Assembly: GCF_001457415.1 (NCBI RefSeq)
Contig: NZ_LN881724.1
Span: 2,294,001-2,358,000, forward strand
DNA from: Gorillibacterium timonense
GTDB lineage: Bacteria > Bacillota > Bacilli > Paenibacillales > NBRC-103111
Direction: 5' to 3'
Length of the DNA stretch: 64,000 nucleotides
The notes below the pieces were generated by a model. That model searched no databases and was not told the DNA's origin. It saw only the letters and a program-made list of their open reading frames with translations. How positions within the stretch are numbered: position 1 is the stretch's first letter; each line of letters begins with the position of its first letter. Shown here in pieces: positions 18,926-27,476 of this stretch. Made by a program: the position numbers and the translations under genes.

Positions 18926-19897
18926 ATGACGGAGCAGCAAATCCACTACTTTCTCACTCTCGTGGAAGAGAAATCATTCTCCAAGGCGGCCAAAAGGCTC
19001 TACGTAACCCAGCCCTCCTTCAGTCAATTTATCATGAAAATCGAAAACCAGCTCGGCGCGAAGCTGATTGATCGAAAATCCTCCCCCGTAAAGCTGACGG
19101 CGGCCGGCGAGGCCTATTATCAGGCTGCACTGCAAACAAAGGCCATTCACGACAACCTCAAAAACCGGATTGCGGATCTGGAGGACTTGAAGTACGGCAC
19201 CTTGCGAATCGGGACCACTCCATTCCGGGGGTCGACCCTCCTCTCGAAAAGCGTCTATCAGTTTCATAAGGAATACCCTACTGTCGCGATTTCGATTTTC
19301 GAGGGGACCGTTGAGGAGGTATCACACGGAGTGCAAAACGGCGAAATCGATATCGGCATTGCCTCCGGTGAATTCGATGAACAGGTGTTCCATGTCGAGG
19401 TTCTGTCGGGAGAAAAATTGTACCTGGCGGTCCCGGATGGAAATCGGCTGTCCGATCAGCTCGCGGAGTACCGGATCACGGCGGATGATATCCTTCACAA
19501 TACTTTGCGACTGTTAAAAGTGCCCGATTGCAGCATCAGCGATTTTCAACAGGAAAGCTTTATCGTATTTGAACAAGGCGAGAATATTACCCGCCTGACC
19601 GCGAAGCTGCTTGCCGAAGCGAACCTGCAGCCGACCATATCCCTCCGGACAAGAAATCTCAACACGGTCATGTCCTTCGTTCTCGCTGGAATGGGGATTG
19701 CCTTGATCCCCGATAGTTTCATCAAATATGGAAACCTCAGGCTGCATCCGTCCTATTACAGCATCAAGAGCCGATACGTCCAGAATGAGATCTGCTTGAT
19801 CATGCGAAAAAATCGCTATCTGACCAAGGCGGCGATGATGTACAGCCAAATCCTCAAGCAGCTGATATCAAGCGGAACATGGAGAGTTTATGGATAA
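18926..19897 (+). CDS. LysR family regulator of the esterase/cellulase locus
   Basis: 323 residues. N-terminal winged helix (IHYFLTLVEEKSFSKAAKRL, VTQPSFSQFIMKIE) and a typical LysR effector domain from about residue 90 with the TPFRG..LL segment and a conserved GMGIALIPDS near 265. CAGGAG lies five bases before the ATG. The stop overlaps the start of the third SGNH gene by eight bases, so they are one transcript. Its position between two esterase units suggests it controls both, probably in response to an (acetylated) sugar. Confidence 0.9.
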   Translation: MTEQQIHYFLTLVEEKSFSKAAKRLYVTQPSFSQFIMKIENQLGAKLIDRKSSPVKLTAAGEAYYQAALQTKAIHDNLKNRIADLEDLKYGTLRIGTTPFRGSTLLSKSVYQFHKEYPTVAISIFEGTVEEVSHGVQNGEIDIGIASGEFDEQVFHVEVLSGEKLYLAVPDGNRLSDQLAEYRITADDILHNTLRLLKVPDCSISDFQQESFIVFEQGENITRLTAKLLAEANLQPTISLRTRNLNTVMSFVLAGMGIALIPDSFIKYGNLRLHPSYYSIKSRYVQNEICLIMRKNRYLTKAAMMYSQILKQLISSGTWRVYG

Positions 19898-20987
19898 CAG
19901 GGAGTATCGCATGATGCTGGATCAAGCGATTGTGTGGCCGCGAACCAACTCAAGATTCATTCAGCAGGTTAAGAAGAAATCCCCTCATCAACTGTCTTTC
20001 CTCGGAGGCTCGATTACCTATGGGTATGACCCGAACGGTCTTATGGAGGCATGCTATCCGAAGCTTGTCACAGACGGCTGCCGCAAATACTTGGCAGATG
20101 CTTGTGTTGTCGAGCATGAGAATTGGGGATTATCGGGCTATAACTCCGATATGGGGATCGCCACCGCTGCAAAAGAGCTCGGTCGCAGCAGGCCTTCGAT
20201 GGTATTTGTGGAATTCGCCGTGAATAACGGCTTCGATAAGGAGAGCGCCGACAGCTTTGAGAGCTTGATCCGAAGAATCCTGCTCGAAGATCCGCAGGTG
20301 GCTGTTGTCATCATCTGTACGCTTCTGGAATCGGGTTATACCTGCGAACCCTATATGGCCGAAATCGCGCAGCATTACGACTTGCCTCTCATCAGTGTAA
20401 GAGCGGCGATTGATTATGGACGGGAGCATGGGATGCTGTGGTCGGACTACTCCTGGGATACCGTGCATCCCACCGAAGAAGGTCACAGGCTGATCGCGGA
20501 TTGTATCCTGCGTTTATTCGAAGAATCAGCCTCATCCGACCAAGCCGCTTCTGTTCAAGCTCTCCCTCCCATCCCCCGGGATTGCTGTTATGGCAATTCT
20601 CTTGAACGGCTGATGTATTACGATAACAAGACTCTGCCCGTTCATGCCTTAGGCGGATGCCTTCCTTCGCTTACACACGAACGGTTTCCAAACGGCTGGA
20701 CCTATCAGCCGAATAAAAATGGTAGCCTATCGTTATCGCTTCGCTGCAGCAAATTGTTTCTTGTCTATGAGGTGAGCAGCCAGCATCTGGAGTATGGCAA
20801 GCTCTCGGTGAGCGTGAATGGGATCGTGGCGGCAACCGTTAACGGGGAGAGCCTATACGGCTGGCACAATCCCGTATGCAGTAGAGTCATTGACGGTCCC
20901 GATCCGCAGGATTATGAGATTGTCCTTAGCATGGCCGAGGATTCCGAAGCGATGGGGTTTGTCTTGCTTGGCGTATTGGTCGTGTAG
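19890..20987 (+). CDS. SGNH/GDSL esterase, cytoplasmic paralogue
   Basis: 365 residues. SGNH domain with Ser41 in LGGSITYGYD, oxyanion and Asn blocks (NWGLSGYN, EFAVNNGFD) and Asp190/His193 in WDTVHPTEEGH; then a beta domain from about 225 with FPNGWTY, YGWHNPV and a terminal LGVLVV that matches the C-terminal half of the lipoprotein esterase at 16389-17633. No signal peptide, so cytoplasmic. Overlaps the LysR gene by eight bases. Likely a carbohydrate deacylase acting after uptake; the exact substrate is unknown. Confidence 0.85.
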   Translation: MDNREYRMMLDQAIVWPRTNSRFIQQVKKKSPHQLSFLGGSITYGYDPNGLMEACYPKLVTDGCRKYLADACVVEHENWGLSGYNSDMGIATAAKELGRSRPSMVFVEFAVNNGFDKESADSFESLIRRILLEDPQVAVVIICTLLESGYTCEPYMAEIAQHYDLPLISVRAAIDYGREHGMLWSDYSWDTVHPTEEGHRLIADCILRLFEESASSDQAASVQALPPIPRDCCYGNSLERLMYYDNKTLPVHALGGCLPSLTHERFPNGWTYQPNKNGSLSLSLRCSKLFLVYEVSSQHLEYGKLSVSVNGIVAATVNGESLYGWHNPVCSRVIDGPDPQDYEIVLSMAEDSEAMGFVLLGVLVV

Positions 20988-21012
20988 CACACGATTTAGG
21001 ATGACATCGGAG

Positions 21013-21501
21013 TTAACTGTGTAATACTAAATCCTTCCCCAACAATAGCTCATCCCGAATTGGAATGCCGTTATCGGCCATAAGGGGGATTTCGGGTTTG
21101 ATTTTCCTTGCCTTCTCAACGGCATTGGGAAACAACTCCATAAGCCTGTACCCTCTCCTTTGATAAAAGGCCAGCGCATGCACATTGTCGTTCGTTGTAA
21201 TCAGCCTTACTCTTTGGCAGCCTCTTGCTTCGGCTTCCTCTTCCACTCGCTTCATCAGAGCCGTCCCGATTCCTTTGTTTTCCTCCAAACTGTCCAGCGA
21301 GATGATTTCACAGTCGTCTCCCTCTACCGTATAGGTACATAAGCCGATTAGGCTTCCCGCATCACTCATCGCAACGAAGCCATCCAACTCATCACAGATA
21401 TAAACTCCGCTTGAGAGGACCATTCGGGGACTTCCCCAATGAACGGTAAAGAAATCGGTAAGCAGGCGTTTCTCCACTTCATTCGTGGCAATAATCTTCA
21501 T
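21013..21501 (-). CDS. GNAT family N-acetyltransferase
   Basis: 162 residues with the GNAT core: a beta-rich N-terminus, the acetyl-CoA loop ENKGIGTALMKRVEEEA near residue 73, and VHALAFYQRRGYRLMEL near 108. Substrate unknown. It starts 15 bases after the 2H phosphoesterase gene, so the two form an operon. AGAGGA precedes the ATG. It converges with the SGNH esterase gene. Confidence 0.88.
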   Translation of the reverse strand: MKIIATNEVEKRLLTDFFTVHWGSPRMVLSSGVYICDELDGFVAMSDAGSLIGLCTYTVEGDDCEIISLDSLEENKGIGTALMKRVEEEAEARGCQRVRLITTNDNVHALAFYQRRGYRLMELFPNAVEKARKIKPEIPLMADNGIPIRDELLLGKDLVLHS

Positions 21502-21516
21502 ATCTCTGGTCCTCTG

Positions 21517-22086
21517 CTAATCTTCATGATCATGATCGTTACCCGCTCCATTCTCCTGAAGAGGATAATCGAACAACCGCTTCGCCGGATGAAATTCAAT
21601 CAATCCGATCCGATCCAAGCTTCCGTTGAAAGGCAGCGGCGATTCCAGCAAGAGGCGAGTCGCTTTGTCCAGCTTGTTCGGTTCAAGCCCGATCGTCAAG
21701 AAGCAGTCCGGCTTCCAGATCCCTTGGTCGAAATAAGGCCCGGCAGATCGCGTCCCGAATGAAGCAAACACCTCTTGAATAGCTAACTGCAGGTTTAAAA
21801 TTTCGATTGTCGCGGAAATATCCAGAAACACGATGGGCCGTTCGTTCGGGTACAAGCCATAATTTTTGAAATGAAGCTCAAGCTTCTTTGTCTGCCGAGT
21901 GATATCGGCAAGCCTAGCCCGAGTCTCCTCAATATCGACCGAATCAAACATCGCAAACTTGATATGGGGATGATTGTCCGAGCGATGCAAGTAATCGCAG
22001 ACGCCAGTGTCTGCGAATGTTTTCCATAATGCATGAACGGCCTTGTCCGAATCCGGATCAAAGTAACCAACTATTGCAAAAGGCAT
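21517..22086 (-). CDS. 2'-5' RNA ligase-like (2H phosphoesterase) family protein, second motif degenerate
   Basis: 189 residues resembling the 2H phosphoesterase / 2'-5' RNA ligase-like family. The first half has HIKFAMF, which fits the first H-x-[T/S]-like motif only in part; the mirror position in the second half reads KPDCFLTIGL where family members have P-H-x-T-h, so the second catalytic histidine appears lost. The C-terminal tail (HPAKRLFDYPL) is typical. A binding rather than catalytic role is possible. GGGGAGAGG precedes the ATG; first gene of a two-gene unit with the GNAT gene. Confidence 0.6.
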   Translation of the reverse strand: MPFAIVGYFDPDSDKAVHALWKTFADTGVCDYLHRSDNHPHIKFAMFDSVDIEETRARLADITRQTKKLELHFKNYGLYPNERPIVFLDISATIEILNLQLAIQEVFASFGTRSAGPYFDQGIWKPDCFLTIGLEPNKLDKATRLLLESPLPFNGSLDRIGLIEFHPAKRLFDYPLQENGAGNDHDHED

Positions 22087-22299
22087 TGTTTTCCTCTCCC
22101 CATCTGGTATCTAGTGTTTATCGAAAATGGTGGTCCTGTTGGAAATAGGCGCATATGCTTGATCCCCTCAGTAAATGCGATCAAGTTGACGTAAGTACTG
22201 TGGGTGGTTTCACTCCTAAGAAATCTCGCAATTTCGTGCAAAAAAAGAGAGGAATATCCTTCCACTCTACGCTATTCTAACAAAGAAGGAGATGATGGC

Positions 22300-23175
22300 A
22301 TGGAATGGATGGACCGATTAAATCAAGCCTTGAAGTATATCGAAGAGAACTTGTCTGGCGAAATCAACTGCGAGCAGGCCGCGAAGATCGCTTGCTGCTC
22401 CCCCTTTCATTTTCAACGAATGTTCTCGTACATAGCCGGTATTCCTCTATCCGAGTACATCCGGCGCAGAAGAATGACGGCGGCTGCGTTTGATCTGCAG
22501 ACAAGCGATGTGAAAATCGTCGATCTCGCCTTAAAGTACGGGTATGACTCTCCGACTTCATTTAACCGGGCCTTTCAGAGTTTGCATGGGATCGCCCCGT
22601 CTGCCGCCCGTAAAGAAGGAATCGCTCTAAAAGCCTACCCCCGCATCACCTTCACCCTATCGATCAAAGGAGAAGAGGAAATGAACTATCGGATCGAAAG
22701 CAAAGCCTCGTTTCGCATTGTTGGCGTGAACGAACAGATGGACATCAACCTGGAAGAGAACTTCACGAAAGTGCCGTTGTTCTGGCAGCAAACCGCACAG
22801 AGCGGGATGCTTCCCCAGATCATCGGGCTGATGAACCAGCCTCCCTTCGGCGTGCTCGGGGTTAGCACCTGCATGAACGGAACCGATCTCGCCTACTACA
22901 TTGCGGTCGCATCAGACCTTCCGGCACCGGAGGGGATGGCTTCCTATGAAGTTCCGGCTGCAACCTGGGCTGTGTTCGAGTGTATAGGTCCGCTGCCGCA
23001 CGCCATGCAAGAGCTTCAGAAGCGGATCATTACGGAATGGCTGCCTACCTCCGGGTACGAGTATGCAGATGCTCCCGACATCGAAGTTTACTCGGATGGG
23101 GATCAGCAAGCCCCAACCTACCGCTCCGAAATCTGGCTCCCGATCGTGAAGAAAGGGGCTACAGCATCTTTGTGA
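22300..23175 (+). CDS. AraC family regulator with GyrI-like effector domain
   Basis: About 291 residues from the ATG at 22300, which has AAGGAG eight bases upstream; an earlier in-frame ATG at 22204 lacks a site. Two AraC helix-turn-helices occupy residues 5-105 (AAKIACCSPFHFQRMFSYIA, KYGYDSPTSFNRAFQSLHGI), then a GyrI/SOUL-like small-molecule domain from about 125 (MNYRIESKASFRIVGV, PAATWAVFECIGPLP, IEVYSDGD). This is the Rob/BmrR-type design that binds drugs or other amphiphiles. It is divergent from the 2H phosphoesterase unit. Confidence 0.9.
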   Translation: MEWMDRLNQALKYIEENLSGEINCEQAAKIACCSPFHFQRMFSYIAGIPLSEYIRRRRMTAAAFDLQTSDVKIVDLALKYGYDSPTSFNRAFQSLHGIAPSAARKEGIALKAYPRITFTLSIKGEEEMNYRIESKASFRIVGVNEQMDINLEENFTKVPLFWQQTAQSGMLPQIIGLMNQPPFGVLGVSTCMNGTDLAYYIAVASDLPAPEGMASYEVPAATWAVFECIGPLPHAMQELQKRIITEWLPTSGYEYADAPDIEVYSDGDQQAPTYRSEIWLPIVKKGATASL

Positions 23176-23182
23176 GCAACTG

Positions 23183-23217
23183 CAAAGCTCCTGCTATTCT
23201 CAATGGCAGGAGCTTTG
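23183..23217 (+). terminator. Strong hairpin after the AraC-GyrI gene
   Basis: Perfect 12-base-pair stem (23183-23194 with 23206-23217) with an 11-base loop, starting seven bases after the stop codon. No T tract follows on either strand, so it may act as an inefficient terminator or as a 3'-end stabiliser. Confidence 0.45.
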
Positions 23218-23279
23218 ACCGTTCAATAGGATGAGGCTGATGAACCGTCGCCTATAACCGACCTGCATAAAGTCGTTCA

Positions 23280-23783
23280 TCAGGACTCCTTTTGGCAGGT
23301 AAGCGATTCTTTTCCTTTTTCGAAATAGAGGGAATCTACCCCGTCCTCCGTGAAAGCTTCCATTTCTTGAAATCCAAGCTTCTTCAACACTCCGATTGAT
23401 CGGAAATTATTGGCGTAGGTGAAGGCCCCCACCTTATCGATAGCGAATTTGCCGAATACCTCTTCGAGAAACCTAGCGATTGCCGGCGCCGCTATTCCTT
23501 TGCCCCACCATTCTTTTGCAAAGAGAACAAAGCTGACCATCGCCATTTTCTCATCCTGCTCATCTATGCCGTAGCACCAGACATCTCCGATATAGGTTCC
23601 CTCGTACTCCACCACTCTGCCATAGCTGGAGGCTCCTTCTTTGAGAGTTTCTTCAAAAAGAAGCAACGCTTGATCCAGCGATTCCACGCCAGAGGGTAGC
23701 CATCTGCTGATTTCTTCGTCCTGAATCCGATCCCAATACATCGTGACATGTTCCCTCGTTCGAGGCTTTAGCGAAATGTTCAC
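23280..23783 (-). CDS. GNAT family acetyltransferase (RimJ/RimL-like)
   Basis: 167 residues starting at the GTG at 23783, which has AGGGGA four bases upstream; a longer frame upstream would run into the MerR gene and has no site. Features are ISLKPRTREHVTMYWDRIQD at the start, VSFVLFAKEWWGKGIAAPAI (acetyl-CoA loop, GKGIA) and NNFRSIGVLKKLGFQEME near the end. Probably acetylates an amino-terminal or small-molecule amine; substrate unknown. It follows the MerR gene by 47 bases on the same strand. Confidence 0.85.
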   Translation of the reverse strand: MNISLKPRTREHVTMYWDRIQDEEISRWLPSGVESLDQALLLFEETLKEGASSYGRVVEYEGTYIGDVWCYGIDEQDEKMAMVSFVLFAKEWWGKGIAAPAIARFLEEVFGKFAIDKVGAFTYANNFRSIGVLKKLGFQEMEAFTEDGVDSLYFEKGKESLTCQKES

Positions 23784-23830
23784 AGAATCCCCTCTTATCT
23801 TAATGTATAAGCCGATGAACTCGGCCCCTA

Positions 23831-24196
23831 TCACGCCTCCGCCAACAGCTGCTCCACTTCTCCCAAATGGTGCAGGACCTCTTCCTTCTGCTTGTTCAGT
23901 GTTACGATGCTGCACTCGATCGATTCGCATTTGGCTTGCAGCATGTCACGTGCATAAACTATTAATTCAACAGAGCCGCAGCCTGTACGTTCCTTGTGTT
24001 CAAACAGCTCCTGGATCTCCTTCATCGCAAATCCCCATTCCTTCAGTTGGACGATCGTTTCGAAGTTGTCCATTTCCCGTTGAGTGAAGTCGTAACGGTT
24101 ATTCTTCAGCTCGGGACGTAGCAGAGACAGCTCCATGTAATACCGAACCGTATCCAAGGTCGTACTCATCTGGTTCACATATTGCCCCATCCGCAT
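23831..24196 (-). CDS. MerR family transcriptional regulator
   Basis: 121 residues. N-terminal MerR helix-turn-helix (VRYYMELSLLRPELKNNRYDF, EMDNFETIVQLKEWGFAMKEI) and a C-terminal coiled coil of about 45 residues ending EVLHHLGEVEQLLAE. The characteristic cysteines of metal sensors are absent except two not in the usual loop, so a metal ligand is not supported. It is divergent from a small membrane protein gene across a gap of about 75 bases that contains a near-perfect palindrome. Confidence 0.88.
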   Translation of the reverse strand: MRMGQYVNQMSTTLDTVRYYMELSLLRPELKNNRYDFTQREMDNFETIVQLKEWGFAMKEIQELFEHKERTGCGSVELIVYARDMLQAKCESIECSIVTLNKQKEEVLHHLGEVEQLLAEA

Positions 24197-24211
24197 GGAA
24201 CTCCCCCCTTG

Positions 24212-24233
24212 CCATGGGGTTAACCCCCTATGG
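24212..24233. promoter_or_regulatory. Palindromic operator in the MerR divergent promoter
   Basis: GGGGTTAACCCC at 24216-24227 is a perfect 12-base palindrome and is flanked by CCAT on the left and TATGG on the right, giving an extended inverted repeat of 22 bases. It sits between the MerR gene and the small membrane protein gene, where MerR proteins bind. Confidence 0.6.
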
Positions 24234-24271
24234 TTTACTTCTTCTATACCACATCTAGGGGGCCTGTGAAT

Positions 24272-24550
24272 ATGATTCTTCTCATGATCCTTGCATACGC
24301 CGTTCTAATGAGTATCGCGGCGGTATCTCAGCGTAAAAAGCTCGGCATTCGCTTAACCACAGCAAATCTATTGTTTTCCTGCAGCTTGGTCGGAGGTGTT
24401 CTCTCTTCTATATTCATCCCAATCGGGCTGTTGGGGCTTCTCTTCTGTGCGGGTCTGAATGGAATCGTCCTGAATGGCCGGATAAATCCTGTACACCTCG
24501 CGATTCGGTGCGTGATATCCGTCAGCCTGCTGTTGGGATATTTCCTTTAG
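24272..24550 (+). CDS. Small three-helix membrane protein, MerR-linked
   Basis: About 92 residues from the ATG at 24272, which has AGGGGG about nine bases upstream; an earlier in-frame ATG at 24230 overlaps the palindrome. Three predicted membrane helices (MILLMILAYAVLMSIAAVS; an internal segment around LLFSCSLVGGVLSSIF to LLFCAGL; and a C-terminal CVISVSLLLGYFL). No family recognised. Being divergent from MerR it is the likely target gene. Confidence 0.6.
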   Translation: MILLMILAYAVLMSIAAVSQRKKLGIRLTTANLLFSCSLVGGVLSSIFIPIGLLGLLFCAGLNGIVLNGRINPVHLAIRCVISVSLLLGYFL

Positions 24551-24583
24551 AGCATCCTCATTTCAGGAAGTTTCCAGAGAAAA

Positions 24584-24625
24584 TCAAAAACAGGCGCCTC
24601 TCCTCCGCTGGGAGGTGGGCACCTG
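24584..24625 (-). terminator. Intrinsic terminator of the AraC-MFS-isochorismatase unit
   Basis: About 15-base-pair imperfect stem (24591-24606 with 24611-24625) followed on the minus strand by TTTTTGATTTT. It lies 50 bases after the isochorismatase-like stop. Confidence 0.8.
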
Positions 24626-24674
24626 ATTTGGGGGCATTAGCGGTTACTAAAAGAACCTATTTACGGGGCCGGGG

Positions 24675-25268
24675 TTATCCCAGCATCAACGCGACCTCTT
24701 CGCTCGTCCGGATCCGGCCAATTCTCGGGAAGATGGTTTTGCAGACATAGTCATGTTCTTCTCGGGTCGAAGCGGTCATGGCATCCTCCGCGAATACGAG
24801 TTGATAGCCATGCTGATAAGCGTCTCTCGCTGTCGTATCGACTCCGATCGAAGTCGATATGCCGCACAGCACAATCGTGTCGATCCCGCGGCGGCGAAGC
24901 TGCAAGTCAAGATCCGTGCCGTAGAAGGCTCCCCATTGCCGTTTCGTAACCAGATGGGTGTTCTTGGCGTTCGCCAATGCGGGGACAATGCTGTTCCAGC
25001 CTACCGGCGTGGGGGTGTTGGGCAGCTCTACATCAAGATTCGGCCTCAGCATATCTTTGCCATCCGCGAAGGAAACCCGGACAAGCACCACGAAAGCTCC
25101 TACTTCCGTGAATGCGTCCACCAGACCGGCGGCCTTCTCGATCACCTGCTCACCTGAATAAGGGGCAAGGCCGGGCCGGAATGCGATTCCCTCTTGCAGG
25201 TCGATTACAACCAGTGCTGTTTTCCCAGCGTTCAAGCTTCCTTCTGCCTTTGCATGAGTTTCCTTCAT
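24675..25268 (-). CDS. Isochorismatase-family hydrolase, YecD-like
   Basis: 197 residues with the Rossmann-like isochorismatase fold: [10 protein letters not shown] with Asp23, [14 protein letters not shown] with Lys109, and [18 protein letters not shown]. The position of the usual catalytic cysteine is Gly142, as in E. coli YecD and in true isochorismatases, so a cysteine-hydrolase mechanism (nicotinamidase-like) is excluded. Substrate unknown. AAGGAG precedes the ATG. It starts 15 bases after the MFS gene and is co-transcribed with it. Confidence 0.88.
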   Translation of the reverse strand: MKETHAKAEGSLNAGKTALVVIDLQEGIAFRPGLAPYSGEQVIEKAAGLVDAFTEVGAFVVLVRVSFADGKDMLRPNLDVELPNTPTPVGWNSIVPALANAKNTHLVTKRQWGAFYGTDLDLQLRRRGIDTIVLCGISTSIGVDTTARDAYQHGYQLVFAEDAMTASTREEHDYVCKTIFPRIGRIRTSEEVALMLG

Positions 25269-25283
25269 TTCGATCTCTCCTTT

Positions 25284-26495
25284 TCATTGGGTTGTCGGTA
25301 GAATAGGTGCAGCCGACAGCTTTCTGTATACGTTGTAATAGACCCAGACCGCATTGAGCAGTAGCAGGGCGCTCGTGATGACGAAGACATAGCGGGTTCC
25401 GAACCAGCCGGCGATCTGTCCACCGAGAACGGACCCGGCGAATACACCCAAATATCCCGCCGACATCGTATAACCAAATACTCTCCCGGTTAGCTCCGAA
25501 GGCGTAATTTTCTTGACGAGAATATTCACGGAGGGATTCAAGCCAGCCGCTGTTAACCCCAACAAAAAACGAAGGCCCATCAATTGCCAAACCTGATGAA
25601 CAAAGGCTTGGGGGATAAAGAGAATACCGGCCGCAAGAAGGGAAACGAGAATGACCTTATGCGCTCCGATCTTGTCGGAAAGCTTGCCCAGCCTCGTTGC
25701 GGCCAAGATATTGGCCAGCCCGGATGCGGAGAAGGTAATGCCGGCGAGAAGGGCAACATGTCGGGTATTCGGAGCAAGCTCGGCAACATAGACGGTGATG
25801 ATGGGCTCAACGGAATACAAGGCGACACTCAGGACAAAGAATGTCACGAATAAGGTGATCGTCAGCCCTTTCTCGGGCACCATTCCCCATACGTCCCTGA
25901 TACCAGGTACATGCTGATCCTCACGAACGAACGCTTCCTTTACGAACAAAGCAGTGGTGAGAAAGGCGATCAACATCAGCCCGCCGGTGATAAAGAACAC
26001 GTTCTGCGCTCCGAGATTCACTTCGATAAACCCGCCGATCGTCGGTCCGAGCAGAGAACCCGCAATGTTCGCGGTTGACAGGGTTCCTAATGCATAGCCG
26101 GCGTGCTCCTGATCCGTTTGGGTCGCGATCAAAGTCGTGCAGGCTGTGCTGTATCCGGTAATAACCCCCTGCAGCAGACGAAGTCCGATCAAGGTGTATA
26201 CGTTTGGGGCAAAGCCCATGAGTCCGATGACCACCGCCATCCCCAAGCTTGCTCGCGAAAGCATCGGCTTGCGTCCGTATTTATCCGCGAGGCGCCCCCA
26301 AATCGGCGAGAAGATCGCCGAGACGATGAACGTGATGCCAAACGCGATCCCCGACAATTGGGCGACGGACGCAGGATCGTTCACGCCTAGCTGCTTGATG
26401 AAGATTGGCATGACCGGAGCGATCTGACTCATTCCCACGCCGGTTACGAACATGCCGAACCAGCAGACCCACAAATTACGTTTCCATAACGGCAT
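25284..26495 (-). CDS. MFS multidrug-type efflux transporter (MdtG-like)
   Basis: 403 residues, about 12 membrane helices. The MFS signature GRLADKYGRKPML lies between helices 2 and 3 (about residues 66-78) and a motif C-like GSLLGPTIGGFI in helix 5, which marks drug/H+ antiporters. Likely exports a hydrophobic or aromatic compound. It is the middle gene of an AraC -> MFS -> isochorismatase run, gaps of 76 and 15 bases, suggesting export and breakdown of a shared compound under AraC control. Confidence 0.9.
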   Translation of the reverse strand: MPLWKRNLWVCWFGMFVTGVGMSQIAPVMPIFIKQLGVNDPASVAQLSGIAFGITFIVSAIFSPIWGRLADKYGRKPMLSRASLGMAVVIGLMGFAPNVYTLIGLRLLQGVITGYSTACTTLIATQTDQEHAGYALGTLSTANIAGSLLGPTIGGFIEVNLGAQNVFFITGGLMLIAFLTTALFVKEAFVREDQHVPGIRDVWGMVPEKGLTITLFVTFFVLSVALYSVEPIITVYVAELAPNTRHVALLAGITFSASGLANILAATRLGKLSDKIGAHKVILVSLLAAGILFIPQAFVHQVWQLMGLRFLLGLTAAGLNPSVNILVKKITPSELTGRVFGYTMSAGYLGVFAGSVLGGQIAGWFGTRYVFVITSALLLLNAVWVYYNVYRKLSAAPILPTTQ

Positions 26496-26571
26496 GCGGA
26501 CAAGCCTTCCTTTCCATGACCATTTCGATCCTCATTATCGCACTGAAATCAGGCTTATCCCATGCATCATC

Positions 26572-27402
26572 TTATAATCCATGGACTTTTTTGCTGGAAT
26601 ATTCGGAGGGGCTGATCCCTTCCATTCGCTTAAATAGCCTGCTGAAGTAGAATTCATCTGAATAGCCGAGCGCCTGCGCCACTTCCTTGACCTTACGGTT
26701 CCCTTCGATCAGGAGCTCCTTGGCCTTGTCCATCTTGATCTTGTTGAAATACTCAATTGGAGAATACCCTGTTGTTTCCTTAAACATGCGGGACAGATAA
26801 GCCGGAGACAAATCCACCTGACCCGACAGCTCCTTCAGCGTGATCTTCTGTTGGCTATTTTGATGCATGAAGTGAATCATCTTCTCTACTTTTTGAGAAG
26901 CAGCAAAATTCGGCGTCTGTTTTCGCTCATCCTGATACAGGGTGATGATCAGCTGCTGAAGCAAGGTTTTTGCCATAAATTCATAGCCGGGCAGCTTCGT
27001 ATTCCAGCAATCGATCAATTTACCAAACGTATCCTCAACCGGATAATACTCCTTAACGACTTGAACAGGCTGCAGCGACAGCGCGGGCGTCTCGTCGCTT
27101 ATGTCCCATTTCCCCTCCTGGAGGCTCACTCGCGCATAACTGAAATGAACCGTCAAAAAGAGGGCGGGGTCTTCATGATCTCGCTCTAAGATGTGGGGAA
27201 CGCCTGGGGCGATATAGAACAACATGCCCACTTTGGCCGGATGCCGATGATCTCCCACTTGGAGAACTCCCTTCCCTTCGGTAACCAATGCGAGCATATG
27301 ATGCTGGAGTGTCCGCGAAATGTGCCGGGAATACGCTGCGGGAGCTTTCCCACTCCTTCCGTTGCAGGTATGAATGTGAAAAAAGAGATGTGGCAAAATC
27401 AT
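26572..27402 (-). CDS. AraC family regulator, cupin-type sensor
   Basis: About 276 residues. N-terminal cupin-like sensing domain (VLQVGDHRHPAKVGMLFYIA, PGVPHILERDHE) and a C-terminal double helix-turn-helix (KELSGQVDLSPAYLSRMFKE, AQALGYSDEFYFSRLFKRME). The ATG at 27402 is five bases from AAGGAGG (27408-27414); an earlier in-frame ATG at 27456 lies inside the terminator of the preceding gene and is rejected. Probably senses a sugar or similar ligand and controls the MFS gene 76 bases downstream. Confidence 0.9.
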   Translation of the reverse strand: MILPHLFFHIHTCNGRSGKAPAAYSRHISRTLQHHMLALVTEGKGVLQVGDHRHPAKVGMLFYIAPGVPHILERDHEDPALFLTVHFSYARVSLQEGKWDISDETPALSLQPVQVVKEYYPVEDTFGKLIDCWNTKLPGYEFMAKTLLQQLIITLYQDERKQTPNFAASQKVEKMIHFMHQNSQQKITLKELSGQVDLSPAYLSRMFKETTGYSPIEYFNKIKMDKAKELLIEGNRKVKEVAQALGYSDEFYFSRLFKRMEGISPSEYSSKKVHGL

Positions 27403-27424
27403 ACTATCCTCCTTCGAGATAAGC

Positions 27425-27462
27425 AAAAACCATGAGGGGCTGCGAGGCTCCATCATGGTTTT
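27425..27462 (-). terminator. Intrinsic terminator after the stalk-domain protein gene
   Basis: Ten-base-pair perfect outer stem (27426-27435 with 27453-27462) and further inner pairs, followed on the minus strand by TTTTTG. It lies 14 bases past the stop of the upstream gene. Confidence 0.85.
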
Positions 27463-27476
27463 CGTGATGTGATCTG

